Source of the DNA: Brevundimonas lenta
GTDB taxonomy: Bacteria > Pseudomonadota > Alphaproteobacteria > Caulobacterales > Caulobacteraceae
Direction of reading: 5' to 3'
DNA length: 59,170 nucleotides
Assembly: GCF_014196335.1 (NCBI RefSeq)
Contig: NZ_JACIDM010000004.1
Span: 1-59,170, forward strand
The notes beneath the pieces were generated by a model. The model saw nothing but the letters and a program-made list of their open reading frames with translations. It did no database searches and had not been told where the DNA came from. Position numbers and translations under genes: made by a program. Position 1 is the stretch's first letter. Each line of letters starts with the position of its first letter. This document shows, piece by piece, positions 18,205-26,996 of the stretch.

Positions 18205-18294
18205 GGTTCTAGGTTCTAGGGGCCAGGGTCTAGGGAAGGATGCCGTCGGCTGCTTCGTCCTCTCCCTAGCACCTGGCCCCTGAAACCTAGAACC
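18205..18294. repeat. 32-bp inverted repeat overlapping a gene end
   Basis: The arms 18205-18236 and 18263-18294 match at 28 of 32 positions by my count (blocks such as GGTTCTAGGTT and AGGGGCCAGG) around a 26-nt loop. The right arm encodes the C-terminal tail of the DUF817 protein and the left arm supplies its stop codon (18216-18218). The element probably inserted into, and replaced, the original gene end. Confidence 0.8.
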
Positions 18295-19142
18295 TCCTCC
18301 TCCGGCCTACGCACCAGCGACACCAGCACCACGCTGATCATCATCAGCAGGAACCAGCTGCCCAGCTTGGCCAGCGACACCGGATGCCAGCCGCCGCTCT
18401 GGGACGGATAGACCCAGGCGTTGGCCCAGGTGCCGAGGTTCTCGGCGAACCAGATGAAGGTCGCCACCAGGAAGAAGCCGAGCAGGAACGGCATCGACCG
18501 GCGGTGCCGGTCCGGCGTGAAATAGAACCAGCCGCGCCCGTACAGCACCGCCGTCGCCGCGAAGAGGCCCAGCCGGATGTCCGGCAGCCAATGGTGGGCG
18601 AAGAAATTCACATAGATCGCCGCCGCCAGCAGCCACGTCGTCCACAGCGGCGGATAGTGGCGGAAGCGGATGTCGAAGATGCGCTGGATGCGCGCGATAT
18701 AGCTGCCCACCGCCGCGTACATGAAGCCCGAGAACAGCGGCACCATGCCGATCCGCAGCAGGCTGTCCTCCGGATAGATCCACGACCCCGCCTGGGTCTT
18801 GAACAGCTCCATGATCGTGCCGACGACGTGGAAGACGAAGATCACCCTCGCCTCCTCCCAGCTCTCCAGCTTCAGCGCCAGCATCGCCGCCTGGATCGCC
18901 AGGGCGCCGATCACCAGGAAGTCGTAGCGCGCCACCGGCGCCGCGTCCGGCCACCACAGGTGCGTCGCCAGCAGCAGCGCCAGCATCAGCCCGCCGAACA
19001 GGCAGGCCCACGCCTGCTTGATCCCGAACATCAGGAACTCGAACCCGTACCGGCTCCACGCGCGCCGGTCGGCCCAGTGCTGCAGCCGGCCCAGCCAGTG
19101 ACGGCCCCAGGTTTCGAGAGGAAGGCGCGAGGAATCAACCAT
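18216..19142 (-). CDS. DUF817 family integral membrane protein
   Basis: This 308-aa polytopic membrane protein has about eight hydrophobic segments. Conserved-looking blocks include FEFLMFGIKQAWACLFGGLML, a long segment around FHVVGTIMELFKTQAGSWIYPE, and WFAENLGTWANAWVYPSQ with GWHPVSLAKLGSWFLLMMIS. These match DUF817, a family without an assigned function. The family-like part ends near VSLVRRPEE. The last 25 or so residues (VLGFRGQVLG...) are translated from an intergenic inverted repeat, so the native C-terminus was probably shorter or different. It lies upstream of the oxidoreductase on the same strand. A role in lipid or pigment metabolism would be speculation. Confidence 0.85.
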   Translation of the reverse strand: MVDSSRLPLETWGRHWLGRLQHWADRRAWSRYGFEFLMFGIKQAWACLFGGLMLALLLATHLWWPDAAPVARYDFLVIGALAIQAAMLALKLESWEEARVIFVFHVVGTIMELFKTQAGSWIYPEDSLLRIGMVPLFSGFMYAAVGSYIARIQRIFDIRFRHYPPLWTTWLLAAAIYVNFFAHHWLPDIRLGLFAATAVLYGRGWFYFTPDRHRRSMPFLLGFFLVATFIWFAENLGTWANAWVYPSQSGGWHPVSLAKLGSWFLLMMISVVLVSLVRRPEEEVLGFRGQVLGRGRSSRRHPSLDPGP

Positions 19143-19353
19143 GCCGCCAGCCTATGCCGGAAGCCCGTGCACCCGGCGTGGAGAAGCGGTGCAGGCGCCG
19201 GGATTGTTCGGGGCGAAACGTTGCAGCGACGTCATTTGACCCCGGTGACGACTGCGGCGAAGGTGCGGCCGCCACGCTCGCGACTCTACGGCGCGATGGG
19301 CATCGTGCGCAGTTCCAGTCCTTGTCGAGACAGGACTTCCCCGGGAGTAAGCC

Positions 19354-20988
19354 TTGGATAGACGTCAGTTTCTCGCCGCCTGCGGCATCGGCGCCGGCGG
19401 CCTGCTTCTCCCCGGCTTCGGCGGACGCGCCATCGCCGCCGAGCAACTGGTCGAAACCATCGACGTGGCCGTGAAGAAGCGGCTCGCCGATGCGGGCCTC
19501 AGCGCCGCGACGAATGCGGGCGCCAGCTACTGCGACGTCCGGGTCGGCCGCTACATGCGCCAGTTCATCATGACCCGAGAGGCGAACGTCGAGAACGTCG
19601 TCAACACCGAGTCCAGCGGCGCCGGCGTCCGCGTCATCGCCGACGGCGCCTGGGGCTTCGCCGCCACCAACATCCTGACCGCCGAGGCCGTGGCCGACGC
19701 CGCCCGCCTCGCGACGGCCATCGCCAAGGCCAACGCCGCCAACCAGACCACCCCGGTTCAGCTGGCCCCCGCCGCCGCCATGGGCGAGCAGAGCTGGCGC
19801 ACGCCGATCCAGCGCAACGGCATGACCGTGCCCATCGAGGAGAAGATCGGCCTGCTGATGGGCGTCAACGCCGCGGCCATCGAGGCCGGCGCCAGCTTCG
19901 TCGCCTCGCGCCTGTTCCTGGTCAACGAGCAGAAATATTTCGCCAGCACCGACGGCTCCTACATCGACCAGGACGTGCACCGCATCTGGGCGCCGTTCAC
20001 CGTCACGGCGATCGACCAGGCGTCGGGCAAGTTCCGCACCCGCGACGGCCTCTCCTCGCCGATGGGCCTCGGCTACGAATATCTGGACGGCCGTCCGCAG
20101 GACCGCATCACCATGCCCAACGGCGTGGTAGTCTACGGCAAGTCCTACGACATGCGCGCCGACGCCGTCGCCGCCACCGGCCAGGCCCGCGAGAAGCTGA
20201 CCGCCGCCTCGGTGCAGCCGGGCAAGTACGACCTCGTCCTCGACCCCAGCCACCTCGGCCTGACCATCCACGAGTCTGTCGGCCATCCGCTCGAGCTGGA
20301 CCGGGTGCTGGGCTACGAGGCCAACTATGCGGGCACCAGCTTCGCCACCCTGGACAAGCGCCAGGCCGGGTTCAAATACGGCAGCGACATCGTCAACATC
20401 GTCGCCGACCGCACCCAGGCGGGCAGCCTCGGCGCGGTCGCCTATGACGACGAGGGCGTCGCCAGCAAGAGTTGGCCGCTGATCCGCGACGGCGTGCTGG
20501 TCGACTACCAGGCCACCCGCGACCAGGCCCACATCCTCGGCGACACCCAGGCGGCCGGCTGCTCCTATGCCGACTCCTGGTCGACCATCCAGTTCCAGCG
20601 CATGCCCAACGTCTCGCTGCGTCCGGGCGCGACGCCGATGACCGCCGCCGACATGATCGGCAACGTCGAGAACGGCATCTACATCCTCGGCCGCGGCTCC
20701 TATTCCATCGATCAGCAGCGCTACAACGCCCAGTTCGGCGGCCAGCTGTTCTACGAGATCAAGGACGGCCAGATCACCCGTCCGCTGGCCGACGTCGCCT
20801 ACCAGATGCGCACGCCGGAGTTCTGGAACGCCTGCAGCGCCACCTGCGACGAGAGCGACTACCGCCTGTTCGGCTCGTTCTTCGACGGCAAGGGCCAGCC
20901 CAGCCAGGTCTCGGCGGTCAGCCATGGCTCGTCGACCACCCGGTTCGACGGCATCAACGTCATCAATACGGCGCGCTCGCTCGGCTGA
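19354..20988 (+). CDS. Exported TldD-like metallopeptidase (copy 1)
   Basis: This 544-aa TldD/PmbA-superfamily protein has a Tat-type signal (MDRRQFLAACGIGAGGLLLPG...AIAA), whereas E. coli TldD is cytoplasmic. The zinc motif HExxxH is intact (H306-E-S-V-G-H311), followed by PLELDRVLGYEANYAG. TldD proteins pair with TldE to hydrolyse unfolded peptides. It uses a TTG start at 19354 with GGGAG about 6 nt upstream. It is a close paralogue of the protein encoded at 30134-31771, and both have the same C-terminal ending (SHGSST-RFDGINVINTARSLG). Its stop codon abuts that of the convergent 608-aa protein (TGATCA, no spacer). Substrate unknown. Confidence 0.92.
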   Translation: MDRRQFLAACGIGAGGLLLPGFGGRAIAAEQLVETIDVAVKKRLADAGLSAATNAGASYCDVRVGRYMRQFIMTREANVENVVNTESSGAGVRVIADGAWGFAATNILTAEAVADAARLATAIAKANAANQTTPVQLAPAAAMGEQSWRTPIQRNGMTVPIEEKIGLLMGVNAAAIEAGASFVASRLFLVNEQKYFASTDGSYIDQDVHRIWAPFTVTAIDQASGKFRTRDGLSSPMGLGYEYLDGRPQDRITMPNGVVVYGKSYDMRADAVAATGQAREKLTAASVQPGKYDLVLDPSHLGLTIHESVGHPLELDRVLGYEANYAGTSFATLDKRQAGFKYGSDIVNIVADRTQAGSLGAVAYDDEGVASKSWPLIRDGVLVDYQATRDQAHILGDTQAAGCSYADSWSTIQFQRMPNVSLRPGATPMTAADMIGNVENGIYILGRGSYSIDQQRYNAQFGGQLFYEIKDGQITRPLADVAYQMRTPEFWNACSATCDESDYRLFGSFFDGKGQPSQVSAVSHGSSTTRFDGINVINTARSLG

Positions 20989-22815
20989 TCAGGGACGTGC
21001 GGTCAGCCGTCCGAGGCCCGAACGTTCGAACCACCACAGCCCGCCGGCGGCGGCCAGCCAGGCGAAGAACCACGGCCACGGCGATCCCGGAACCTCCGGG
21101 CTCCGCACGGCTGCGTCCGACCGGGCGGGTCCAGCGTTGCGCAGCATCAGCGTCGCATCCCGGTCGCGCGCGGCCCGCACGCCGGCGAGGCGGTCGGCCG
21201 GCTGCACGTAAAACGGCCAGACCTGTTCCCCGGCGCCGGCCGAGGTCGTGCGCAGCAGATGCCATCCGGACGCGGTCGGCCAGAAGCCGGCGCAACGTCC
21301 GGCGCCCGGGCCGACCCGCACCGTCGTCAGGGTTCCGTCCGGCTTTTCGACGCGGGCGTCCGTGGCCAGGCCGCACAGGGCGACCCGGTCGCCGACCCAG
21401 GCCGGTCCGGCGAAGGCCAGCGCCGCACCCGCGGCGGGCCGTGCGACGGTCGACAGCATCGTCCCCCACCAGTCGCCATAGAGATCGTTCCGGCCGGTCA
21501 GGGTCAGGCCGAAGCTGTCGATGCCGGTGAACACCGCCACCCGGCCCCGGCCAAGCGCCCGCCAGGCGGCCAGGGTCGCCCCGCCCGCATCGCGCACCAC
21601 AGGAACCGCACCGTCGCCCCCCGGCGTCGCGGCCAGGCGGCGGATCTCGGGCAGGAATTCCTCGTCGATATCCAGGTCCGAAGACGCATCCGGCGCCGGG
21701 ATGCCACGCCGCGTCCTTGCGATGTCGGCGTCCGTCGCCGCCGGCAGGGCGATCGCCACGGGCTCGCCGCTTCCGCTCACCGTGAATCCAAGCGACCGCC
21801 ACTGGGCCGGAGCCCCGTCTTCCGGCACGCCGCCGGACCGCAGCACCAGACCCATGCCGCCCCGCACCGCCGCCAGCACCTCGGCGCGACCGGCCCCCAG
21901 GCCCGCCCAGCTGCGGTCGTCGATGATGGCGGCGTCGAACCCGCGCAGGGTGCCGCTGTTGACCGCCACCGGCGCGTCGCCGATCTCGACCCCGCCCCCG
22001 GCGGTGGTGCGGACCGTGACGGCGAAGCCCGCGTCGGTCGCCCAACGGCGCAGATATTTGACCTCCGGCCCCGGCGCGCCGGCCATGATCAGCAGCCGCG
22101 GCGCGGCCCCGTCGTCGACCTGCACCGGAACATCCGCCTGCTCGACCACGCGCCCGCCGCTGCGGACGCGAACGACGAAGGTCGTCAGGCCCGCCGACCG
22201 CGTCGTTCCGGACAGGATGAAGCGGCCGTCAGCGTCCGCCTTCTGCGTATCGGTCACTCGCCCGGCGGGGTCGATCAGATCGACCGTCGCGCCCGAAAGC
22301 CGCGACAGCCCGCCGCCGATCTCGAAGCGCGCGCCCGGCGCGACCCGCTGCGGCCCGTTCAGCGCTGCCAGCCCACGCGGCAACGGCGCCGGCTCGAAAT
22401 CGATGGCGATCCCCTTCGCCGCGTCCCGGTCGCGCGCCGTCAGGCCCCGCCCCAGCACGGTGATGCGACGCGTGTCCGGATGACGCCGCAGGGCGGTCCC
22501 CAGGTCCGGGGCCGGTTCCGCTCCGGCGATGGCGGGGGCTTCAGGCAGGGTGATGACACGCGCGCCGGTCGCCGACGCCGGCGCCCCCGCGGTCGCGATC
22601 GTCAGGGCTCCGGAGGCGAGCCGAACGCCCGGCGGGAACAGACAGAAGAACAACAGCGCCGCGCACACCGGCTGCAGCGCCAGCAGCACGGCGACGCGCC
22701 ACGGCGCGCCCCTCGCCTCGCGCGCCGCAGACCGGCTCCACAGGATCAGGCGCACCCATGCGGCCAGCACCCCGCAGGTCAGGACGACGGCCAGGATCAG
22801 CTTCGGCGTCATCAC
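20989..22815 (-). CDS. Membrane protein of the MoxR/BatA cluster, with Ig-like and GATase-like regions
   Basis: This is about 608 aa. Two N-terminal membrane helices (about 5-25 and 40-65) and one near the C-terminus (about 583-600) flank a large periplasmic region. Residues about 190-255 look like an Ig/carboxypeptidase-regulatory module (VDLIDPAGRVTDTQKADADGRFILSGT). Residues about 260-430 resemble the class I glutamine amidotransferase-like domain seen in BatA-associated proteins (APRLLIMAGAPGPEVKYLRRW, GRVAVFTGIDSF); no catalytic Cys triad is evident, so it is probably structural. It may start at GTG 22815 (4-nt overlap with the upstream gene) or ATG 22812 (TGATG). It is the last gene of the cluster. 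Function unknown. Confidence 0.78.
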   Translation of the reverse strand: MMTPKLILAVVLTCGVLAAWVRLILWSRSAAREARGAPWRVAVLLALQPVCAALLFFCLFPPGVRLASGALTIATAGAPASATGARVITLPEAPAIAGAEPAPDLGTALRRHPDTRRITVLGRGLTARDRDAAKGIAIDFEPAPLPRGLAALNGPQRVAPGARFEIGGGLSRLSGATVDLIDPAGRVTDTQKADADGRFILSGTTRSAGLTTFVVRVRSGGRVVEQADVPVQVDDGAAPRLLIMAGAPGPEVKYLRRWATDAGFAVTVRTTAGGGVEIGDAPVAVNSGTLRGFDAAIIDDRSWAGLGAGRAEVLAAVRGGMGLVLRSGGVPEDGAPAQWRSLGFTVSGSGEPVAIALPAATDADIARTRRGIPAPDASSDLDIDEEFLPEIRRLAATPGGDGAVPVVRDAGGATLAAWRALGRGRVAVFTGIDSFGLTLTGRNDLYGDWWGTMLSTVARPAAGAALAFAGPAWVGDRVALCGLATDARVEKPDGTLTTVRVGPGAGRCAGFWPTASGWHLLRTTSAGAGEQVWPFYVQPADRLAGVRAARDRDATLMLRNAGPARSDAAVRSPEVPGSPWPWFFAWLAAAGGLWWFERSGLGRLTARP

Positions 22816-24929
22816 CCGCCCCCCTCCAGCGCGCCGAGATAGCGGGCTCCGGCGTCATCGGCGGGACGGCGGCGGACGAGATCGCCCGTCGGCCGCTCCA
22901 TCGCCGTCCACAGCAGGGCGCGCAGTCTTTGACGGCAGGAGGCGCAGTCCGGATCACGGCGCACGGCGTCCACAGCGCCCGACAGCGCCAGCGCGTCCGG
23001 CAAGCGATCGCCGTTGGCGCCGATCCACCGCTCGAGGGCGTCCAGAACGACCGGTCCCCGCACCGCCTCCGGCCCCTGCCCCAGCGCCCGCCACGCGGCG
23101 GCCACGGGTCCGTCGCCAGCCTCGACCGGGGCCAACGGCAGACGACGGCTGGCGATGCCCTCGCGTTCACCGGTCATGCGGCGCGTCGGATCGATCGGCG
23201 GCAGTTTCGGGCCGACCCGCTGCAGGAAGATCCGCGTCGCGCGCTGCACCTCCTTGATGAAGTTAAGGGCCCGGTTGGCGTGCGGCAGGGCGAGGTCCGG
23301 CCGCCCCTGTTTCAGCTGCACCTCCGACTGCCACATCTCGTCGACCGCCTGCCGCAGCAGCTCGCGGGTCTCGGGATCGAGGCTGGCGGCGGGCGAGTCG
23401 TCGTGCGGATGGCCGAACTCGGCCAGCACGTCTTCCACCACCCCGAACGTCGGCGCCGCCTGACGCGGCCCGTGGTCGTGACCGTCGTCGTCCGTATGCT
23501 GCGCGCCGGCCTCGCTGGTCGGCAGTTGAGGCTCGCCTTCGGTTTCGCCGCCGAGGAACTGGCTGTAGCGGGCGCGCAGAAGCGCCTGATCGCCGCCGAT
23601 GACGAAGGAACGCTGCGAATAGTCGTCGGCGGACAGGCGGCCCTGCCGGGCGACCAGGGCCTCGGCGTCGATGATGATCTGACGCTGGCTGCGGAAATAG
23701 GCGGGCAGCGTGGTGGTGACCATGCCCTCCAGGCCCGAGCCCTCGGCCTGGTTCGCCGACGGCCAGCGCAGGATCAGGCTCGGCCCGCGGACTTCCTGCG
23801 GACCGGGCGAGCGGTTGTCCCGGGCGATCAGCTGAACGACCAGGTCGCCGCCCGGCCCGAAGCCCAGGGCCGCGAAATCCAGCCGCTGCGAGAAGCGCCG
23901 GTCGCGCGCGGAGCCGCTGCCGGTCAGGGCGATCTCGCGCTCGGTGAAGGTGATGTTCTCACCCTCGCCCATCGCCAGGGTGATGCGCAGCCGGGCGTTG
24001 GCGGCGACGCCGTAGTCGTCGGTGACGGCGAAGACCGGCGTCCACGTCCGCTGGCCTTCCGTCACATGGCTCAGGCTTTCGGTCGGCGACACGACCCTGA
24101 TCGAGGGCGGCGCATCCGGGATCGCATCGACCCGGTGCAACGGCGGGACCGGGCCTCGCCCGGCGGCGGCGTCGACGCGGTACAGGAACGAGGCGTCCAG
24201 CACCCGGCTGGCGACCCAGACGTCGCCGGAGCGCCGCAACGCCATCTTCGCCCCGCCCAGGGTCACCAGCGCCGGAACCGTCGCTTCGGGCTCGAAGCGC
24301 AGGGTCCATTCCAGCCGCGATCCCTGCGGCGCGCGCACGTCCAGCCGCGGTTCGTCCCTCATCGGCAGGCCGGTGTAGGCCGGCGGAATGATGCGCAGGT
24401 TCTGCCCGACCAGACGCGGCACGCCCGCGACCGCCGGAAGGCTCTCGGCCGCCGGCGACAGCACCACCGGCCGATCCTCGCCGCGCGGCCACAGAAGAGC
24501 GCCCGCGATCACGACCAGGGCCACGGCCCATGCCGCGATGATCGGACGGCGCCGCCAGTCGGCCGCCAGGGCGTCCGGGCTGCCCGTCTCCAGACGGTCG
24601 AACAAGCGTTGGCGCTGCAGCGTCTGCAGGTCGCCCAGCGTCCCGGGATCGGCGAACAACAGCTCGCTGCTGTCCTCCATGTCGCGCCGCGATCCGTCGA
24701 GCTTACCGACCAGCCACGGACGATCGAAGCGCGCCGCCCGCCGCCAGGCCACGATCAGGCCCACCAGGACGCCGACGGCCAACACCGCGGCTCCCACAGG
24801 CAGGCCCGCGAGCCGCCATGCCAGCACCGACAGCGCCAGGACGATCGGCGCGAACAACAGGGCGTCGTTCAGCAGCCCGCGCCGGCGCGCCGGACCGGTC
24901 CATCTGGAGATCAGGGCCGCAGCGGTCAT
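22812..24929 (-). CDS. DUF4175-like large membrane protein of the MoxR cluster
   Basis: This is about 705 aa from the ATG at 24929, chosen because it gives the same ATGA overlap with the BatA-like gene as seen elsewhere in this operon; a longer frame adds 12 unlikely residues. Two N-terminal helices (about 20-60), a third near 145-165 (AAWAVALVVIAGALLW), and a long periplasmic part with repeated beta-rich segments fit DUF4175-like proteins encoded next to MoxR and BatA. A helical, charged region near the C-terminus (ELLRQAVDEMWQSEVQLKQG) may mediate assembly. It has a C-terminal CxxC pair (DCASCRQ). Function not established; probably part of an envelope complex served by the MoxR ATPase. Confidence 0.75.
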   Translation of the reverse strand: MTAAALISRWTGPARRRGLLNDALLFAPIVLALSVLAWRLAGLPVGAAVLAVGVLVGLIVAWRRAARFDRPWLVGKLDGSRRDMEDSSELLFADPGTLGDLQTLQRQRLFDRLETGSPDALAADWRRRPIIAAWAVALVVIAGALLWPRGEDRPVVLSPAAESLPAVAGVPRLVGQNLRIIPPAYTGLPMRDEPRLDVRAPQGSRLEWTLRFEPEATVPALVTLGGAKMALRRSGDVWVASRVLDASFLYRVDAAAGRGPVPPLHRVDAIPDAPPSIRVVSPTESLSHVTEGQRTWTPVFAVTDDYGVAANARLRITLAMGEGENITFTEREIALTGSGSARDRRFSQRLDFAALGFGPGGDLVVQLIARDNRSPGPQEVRGPSLILRWPSANQAEGSGLEGMVTTTLPAYFRSQRQIIIDAEALVARQGRLSADDYSQRSFVIGGDQALLRARYSQFLGGETEGEPQLPTSEAGAQHTDDDGHDHGPRQAAPTFGVVEDVLAEFGHPHDDSPAASLDPETRELLRQAVDEMWQSEVQLKQGRPDLALPHANRALNFIKEVQRATRIFLQRVGPKLPPIDPTRRMTGEREGIASRRLPLAPVEAGDGPVAAAWRALGQGPEAVRGPVVLDALERWIGANGDRLPDALALSGAVDAVRRDPDCASCRQRLRALLWTAMERPTGDLVRRRPADDAGARYLGALEGGG

Positions 24930-26092
24930 GGGCTCACCGCCCGTCTGCGACGCGTCGCCAGCCACCGCTCGACCAGCACCACCAGGCCGATCAGCACCGC
25001 CAGCCAGGGACGCAGGTCCATCGGCGGCGGCTCGAAATGCCGCGCCCCGGTCGCGGGCGCATAATCCGCCGCGCTCACCCGCGCGGGCGCCGTCGCCGCC
25101 GGTTCCAGCACGGCCCGCAGATGTACCGGGAAGTCGGCCTCCAGCAGTTCCGGCATCTCCGCCGGCGCCAGCCGCCGCGTGAACCGCATCAGCCGCCCCG
25201 TCCCTATCGGCGCCGCCTCGACCAGCGGACGGCCCAGCGCATCACGCCAGACCACCACCCGGTCAGCGTCGGCCGGGAACACGGCGTCCGACGCCGCCAG
25301 CGCCGTCCCGCCCTTCTCCACCCAGTCCAGCAGCCCGGCCGGCAGCGTGCCGCCATCCAGCCTGACCAGCTTTCGCGTCACCGGCGGCAGGGCGGCGTCC
25401 ACGCCGCCGATCTCCACATCCGCAGCCCGTCCCGCCGGCTGCCAGGCCAGCGCCGCCGCGCGCAGATAGCGCACCCCGGCCGCCTGATCGCCCTGACGGA
25501 TAGACAGGCCCGGAACGGCGACCGGCGTCGCCCGCATGGCCGGCGCAGCCCCGGGCGTGACCCGCCAGTCCACGCGGCGCGACAGGCGCGGCCGCTCGGC
25601 GTCGGCGCCCTCGATGACCGCCGGCACGACGACGACCAGCGGCGTCCCCGCCGGCAGGTCCGCATCCAGCTGCCGGATCAGGCTGGCGATCGGCGCGCCG
25701 CCTGAGGGCACCGGCTCCTTCAGCGCCGGGAAGCCGGGCGCCAGCCAGTGCGACCGCCCATAGTCGGCCACCGCCTCTTCCCCGACGTGCCCCGCCTGCG
25801 CCACGTCCGCGCCCGGCGCCACGGCGACATAGGCCGCCTTGCCCGCCGCGCCGGACAGCACCGGATGCGCCAGCCACAGCGCCAGCAAGGCCAGCAACAG
25901 GATGCGCGCCGCCAGCAGCAGTTTCTCGTCGAACCGCAGACGCGACTTCGGCCGCGGCTTCTGCCGCAGCCAGCGCAGGGCGGCGAACACGACCGGCCGC
26001 TCCTCGCTGCGCCGCGCGATGTGGATCGCCAGCGGCACGAGGATCGCGGCGAGCGCCGCCAGGGCGGCAGGCAGCAACAGGCCCGGCGTCAT
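24926..26092 (-). CDS. BatA N-terminal domain membrane protein
   Basis: This 388-aa protein begins with the BatA N-terminal module: helix about 3-25 (LLLPAALAALAAILVPLAIHIARR), a cytoplasmic basic loop (FAALRWLRQKPRPKSRLRFDEKLLLAARILLLALLALWL), and a second helix to about 78. The remaining periplasmic part has no von Willebrand A MIDAS motif. A C-terminal helix near 365-380 (PWLAVLIGLVVLVERWLA) anchors it again. The ATG at 26092 overlaps the DUF58 stop by 4 nt, and its own stop overlaps the next gene. Bat proteins work with MoxR ATPases in envelope stress tolerance or protein/metal maturation, but the client here is unknown. Confidence 0.87.
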   Translation of the reverse strand: MTPGLLLPAALAALAAILVPLAIHIARRSEERPVVFAALRWLRQKPRPKSRLRFDEKLLLAARILLLALLALWLAHPVLSGAAGKAAYVAVAPGADVAQAGHVGEEAVADYGRSHWLAPGFPALKEPVPSGGAPIASLIRQLDADLPAGTPLVVVVPAVIEGADAERPRLSRRVDWRVTPGAAPAMRATPVAVPGLSIRQGDQAAGVRYLRAAALAWQPAGRAADVEIGGVDAALPPVTRKLVRLDGGTLPAGLLDWVEKGGTALAASDAVFPADADRVVVWRDALGRPLVEAAPIGTGRLMRFTRRLAPAEMPELLEADFPVHLRAVLEPAATAPARVSAADYAPATGARHFEPPPMDLRPWLAVLIGLVVLVERWLATRRRRAVSP

Positions 26093-26982
26093 GCGTATTC
26101 CGCCGCGTCATGGGCGCCGAACAGGCGGCGCAGCGGCTGATCCAGCGGCTGGTCCAGCACATGCTCCGCATGGCGCACGCCCGCCCGCGCCAGCCGCGCA
26201 TGCAGCGCCGCCCGGGCCTCGGTGAACCGGCGCAGAAACTCCGCCCGCAGCGCCGGCGCGTCGCCGACCAGCTCCTCGCCCGTCTCCGGATCGCGGAAGC
26301 GATGACCGCCGCTGAAGGCGAAATCACGCTCGCCCACGGTCAGCATCTCGACCGCCAGCACCTCGCGTCCGGCGGCGGACAGCCGTTCCATCAGGTCGAT
26401 CACGCCCGGCTCGAAACAGTCGCTCAGCACCACGATCAGATCGCGGGCGCCGATCCGCTCCCACAGCGGCGCCAGCTGCTCGTCCCGCGCAAAGCCGCCC
26501 CCCGCCCGCAACGGCGCCAGCTCCAGCAGCAGCCGGTCGCGCTGACGCGCCCCGGTCGCCGGCGCCAGCAGCTTCAGCCCCTGATCACTCAGCGCCGCCC
26601 AGCCGAACCGGTCGCCCTGTCGCAGGGCCAGCTCGGCCATGCCTTGGGTCAGCGCCTTGGCCGCATCCAGCCGCGACCACTCCGGACGCACCGGGTCCGC
26701 CTGGCTCATGGAGGCGCTGGCGTCGATCAGGATCCAGACCGCCACCGGGCTCTCGCGCTCCGCCTCGCGCACGAAGAATTTGTCCGACCGGGCGTAGAGC
26801 TTCCAGTCGATCTGGCGCGGTTCGTCGCCGCGCTCGTAGGCCCGGTACTGGGCGAACTCGAGTCCGGCGCCGCGGCTGTGGCTCTGGTGCAGGCCGATCC
26901 CCTGCCCTCCCACCGCCCGGCGCGTGACGAGGCGCAGGCCTTTCAGCCGGCTTCGTACGTCAGGAGGGAGGAAGTCGATCAT
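26089..26982 (-). CDS. DUF58 domain-containing protein
   Basis: This 297-aa cytoplasmic protein has the canonical DUF58 signature (EFAQYRAYERGDEPRQIDWKLYARSDKFFVREAERE) followed by a von Willebrand A-like fold. Its metal site is IDASASM (Asp87, Ser89, Ser91) and it has the strand DLIVVLSDCFEPG. I chose the ATG at 26982 (MIDFLPPDVRSRLKGLRLV). A longer open frame upstream lies inside the moxR gene and has shadow-type composition. DUF58 proteins almost always accompany MoxR AAA+ ATPases and are thought to be their adaptor or substrate. It lies 14 nt after moxR and overlaps the BatA-like gene. Confidence 0.93.
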   Translation of the reverse strand: MIDFLPPDVRSRLKGLRLVTRRAVGGQGIGLHQSHSRGAGLEFAQYRAYERGDEPRQIDWKLYARSDKFFVREAERESPVAVWILIDASASMSQADPVRPEWSRLDAAKALTQGMAELALRQGDRFGWAALSDQGLKLLAPATGARQRDRLLLELAPLRAGGGFARDEQLAPLWERIGARDLIVVLSDCFEPGVIDLMERLSAAGREVLAVEMLTVGERDFAFSGGHRFRDPETGEELVGDAPALRAEFLRRFTEARAALHARLARAGVRHAEHVLDQPLDQPLRRLFGAHDAAEYA

Positions 26983-26996
26983 GCGGAAAGGAGCCC

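Noticed and set aside
19317..19337. Bulged hairpin just before the tldD copy 1 start
   Set aside because: It is short, has a bulge, and is not repeated before copy 2, so a regulatory role is not supported.
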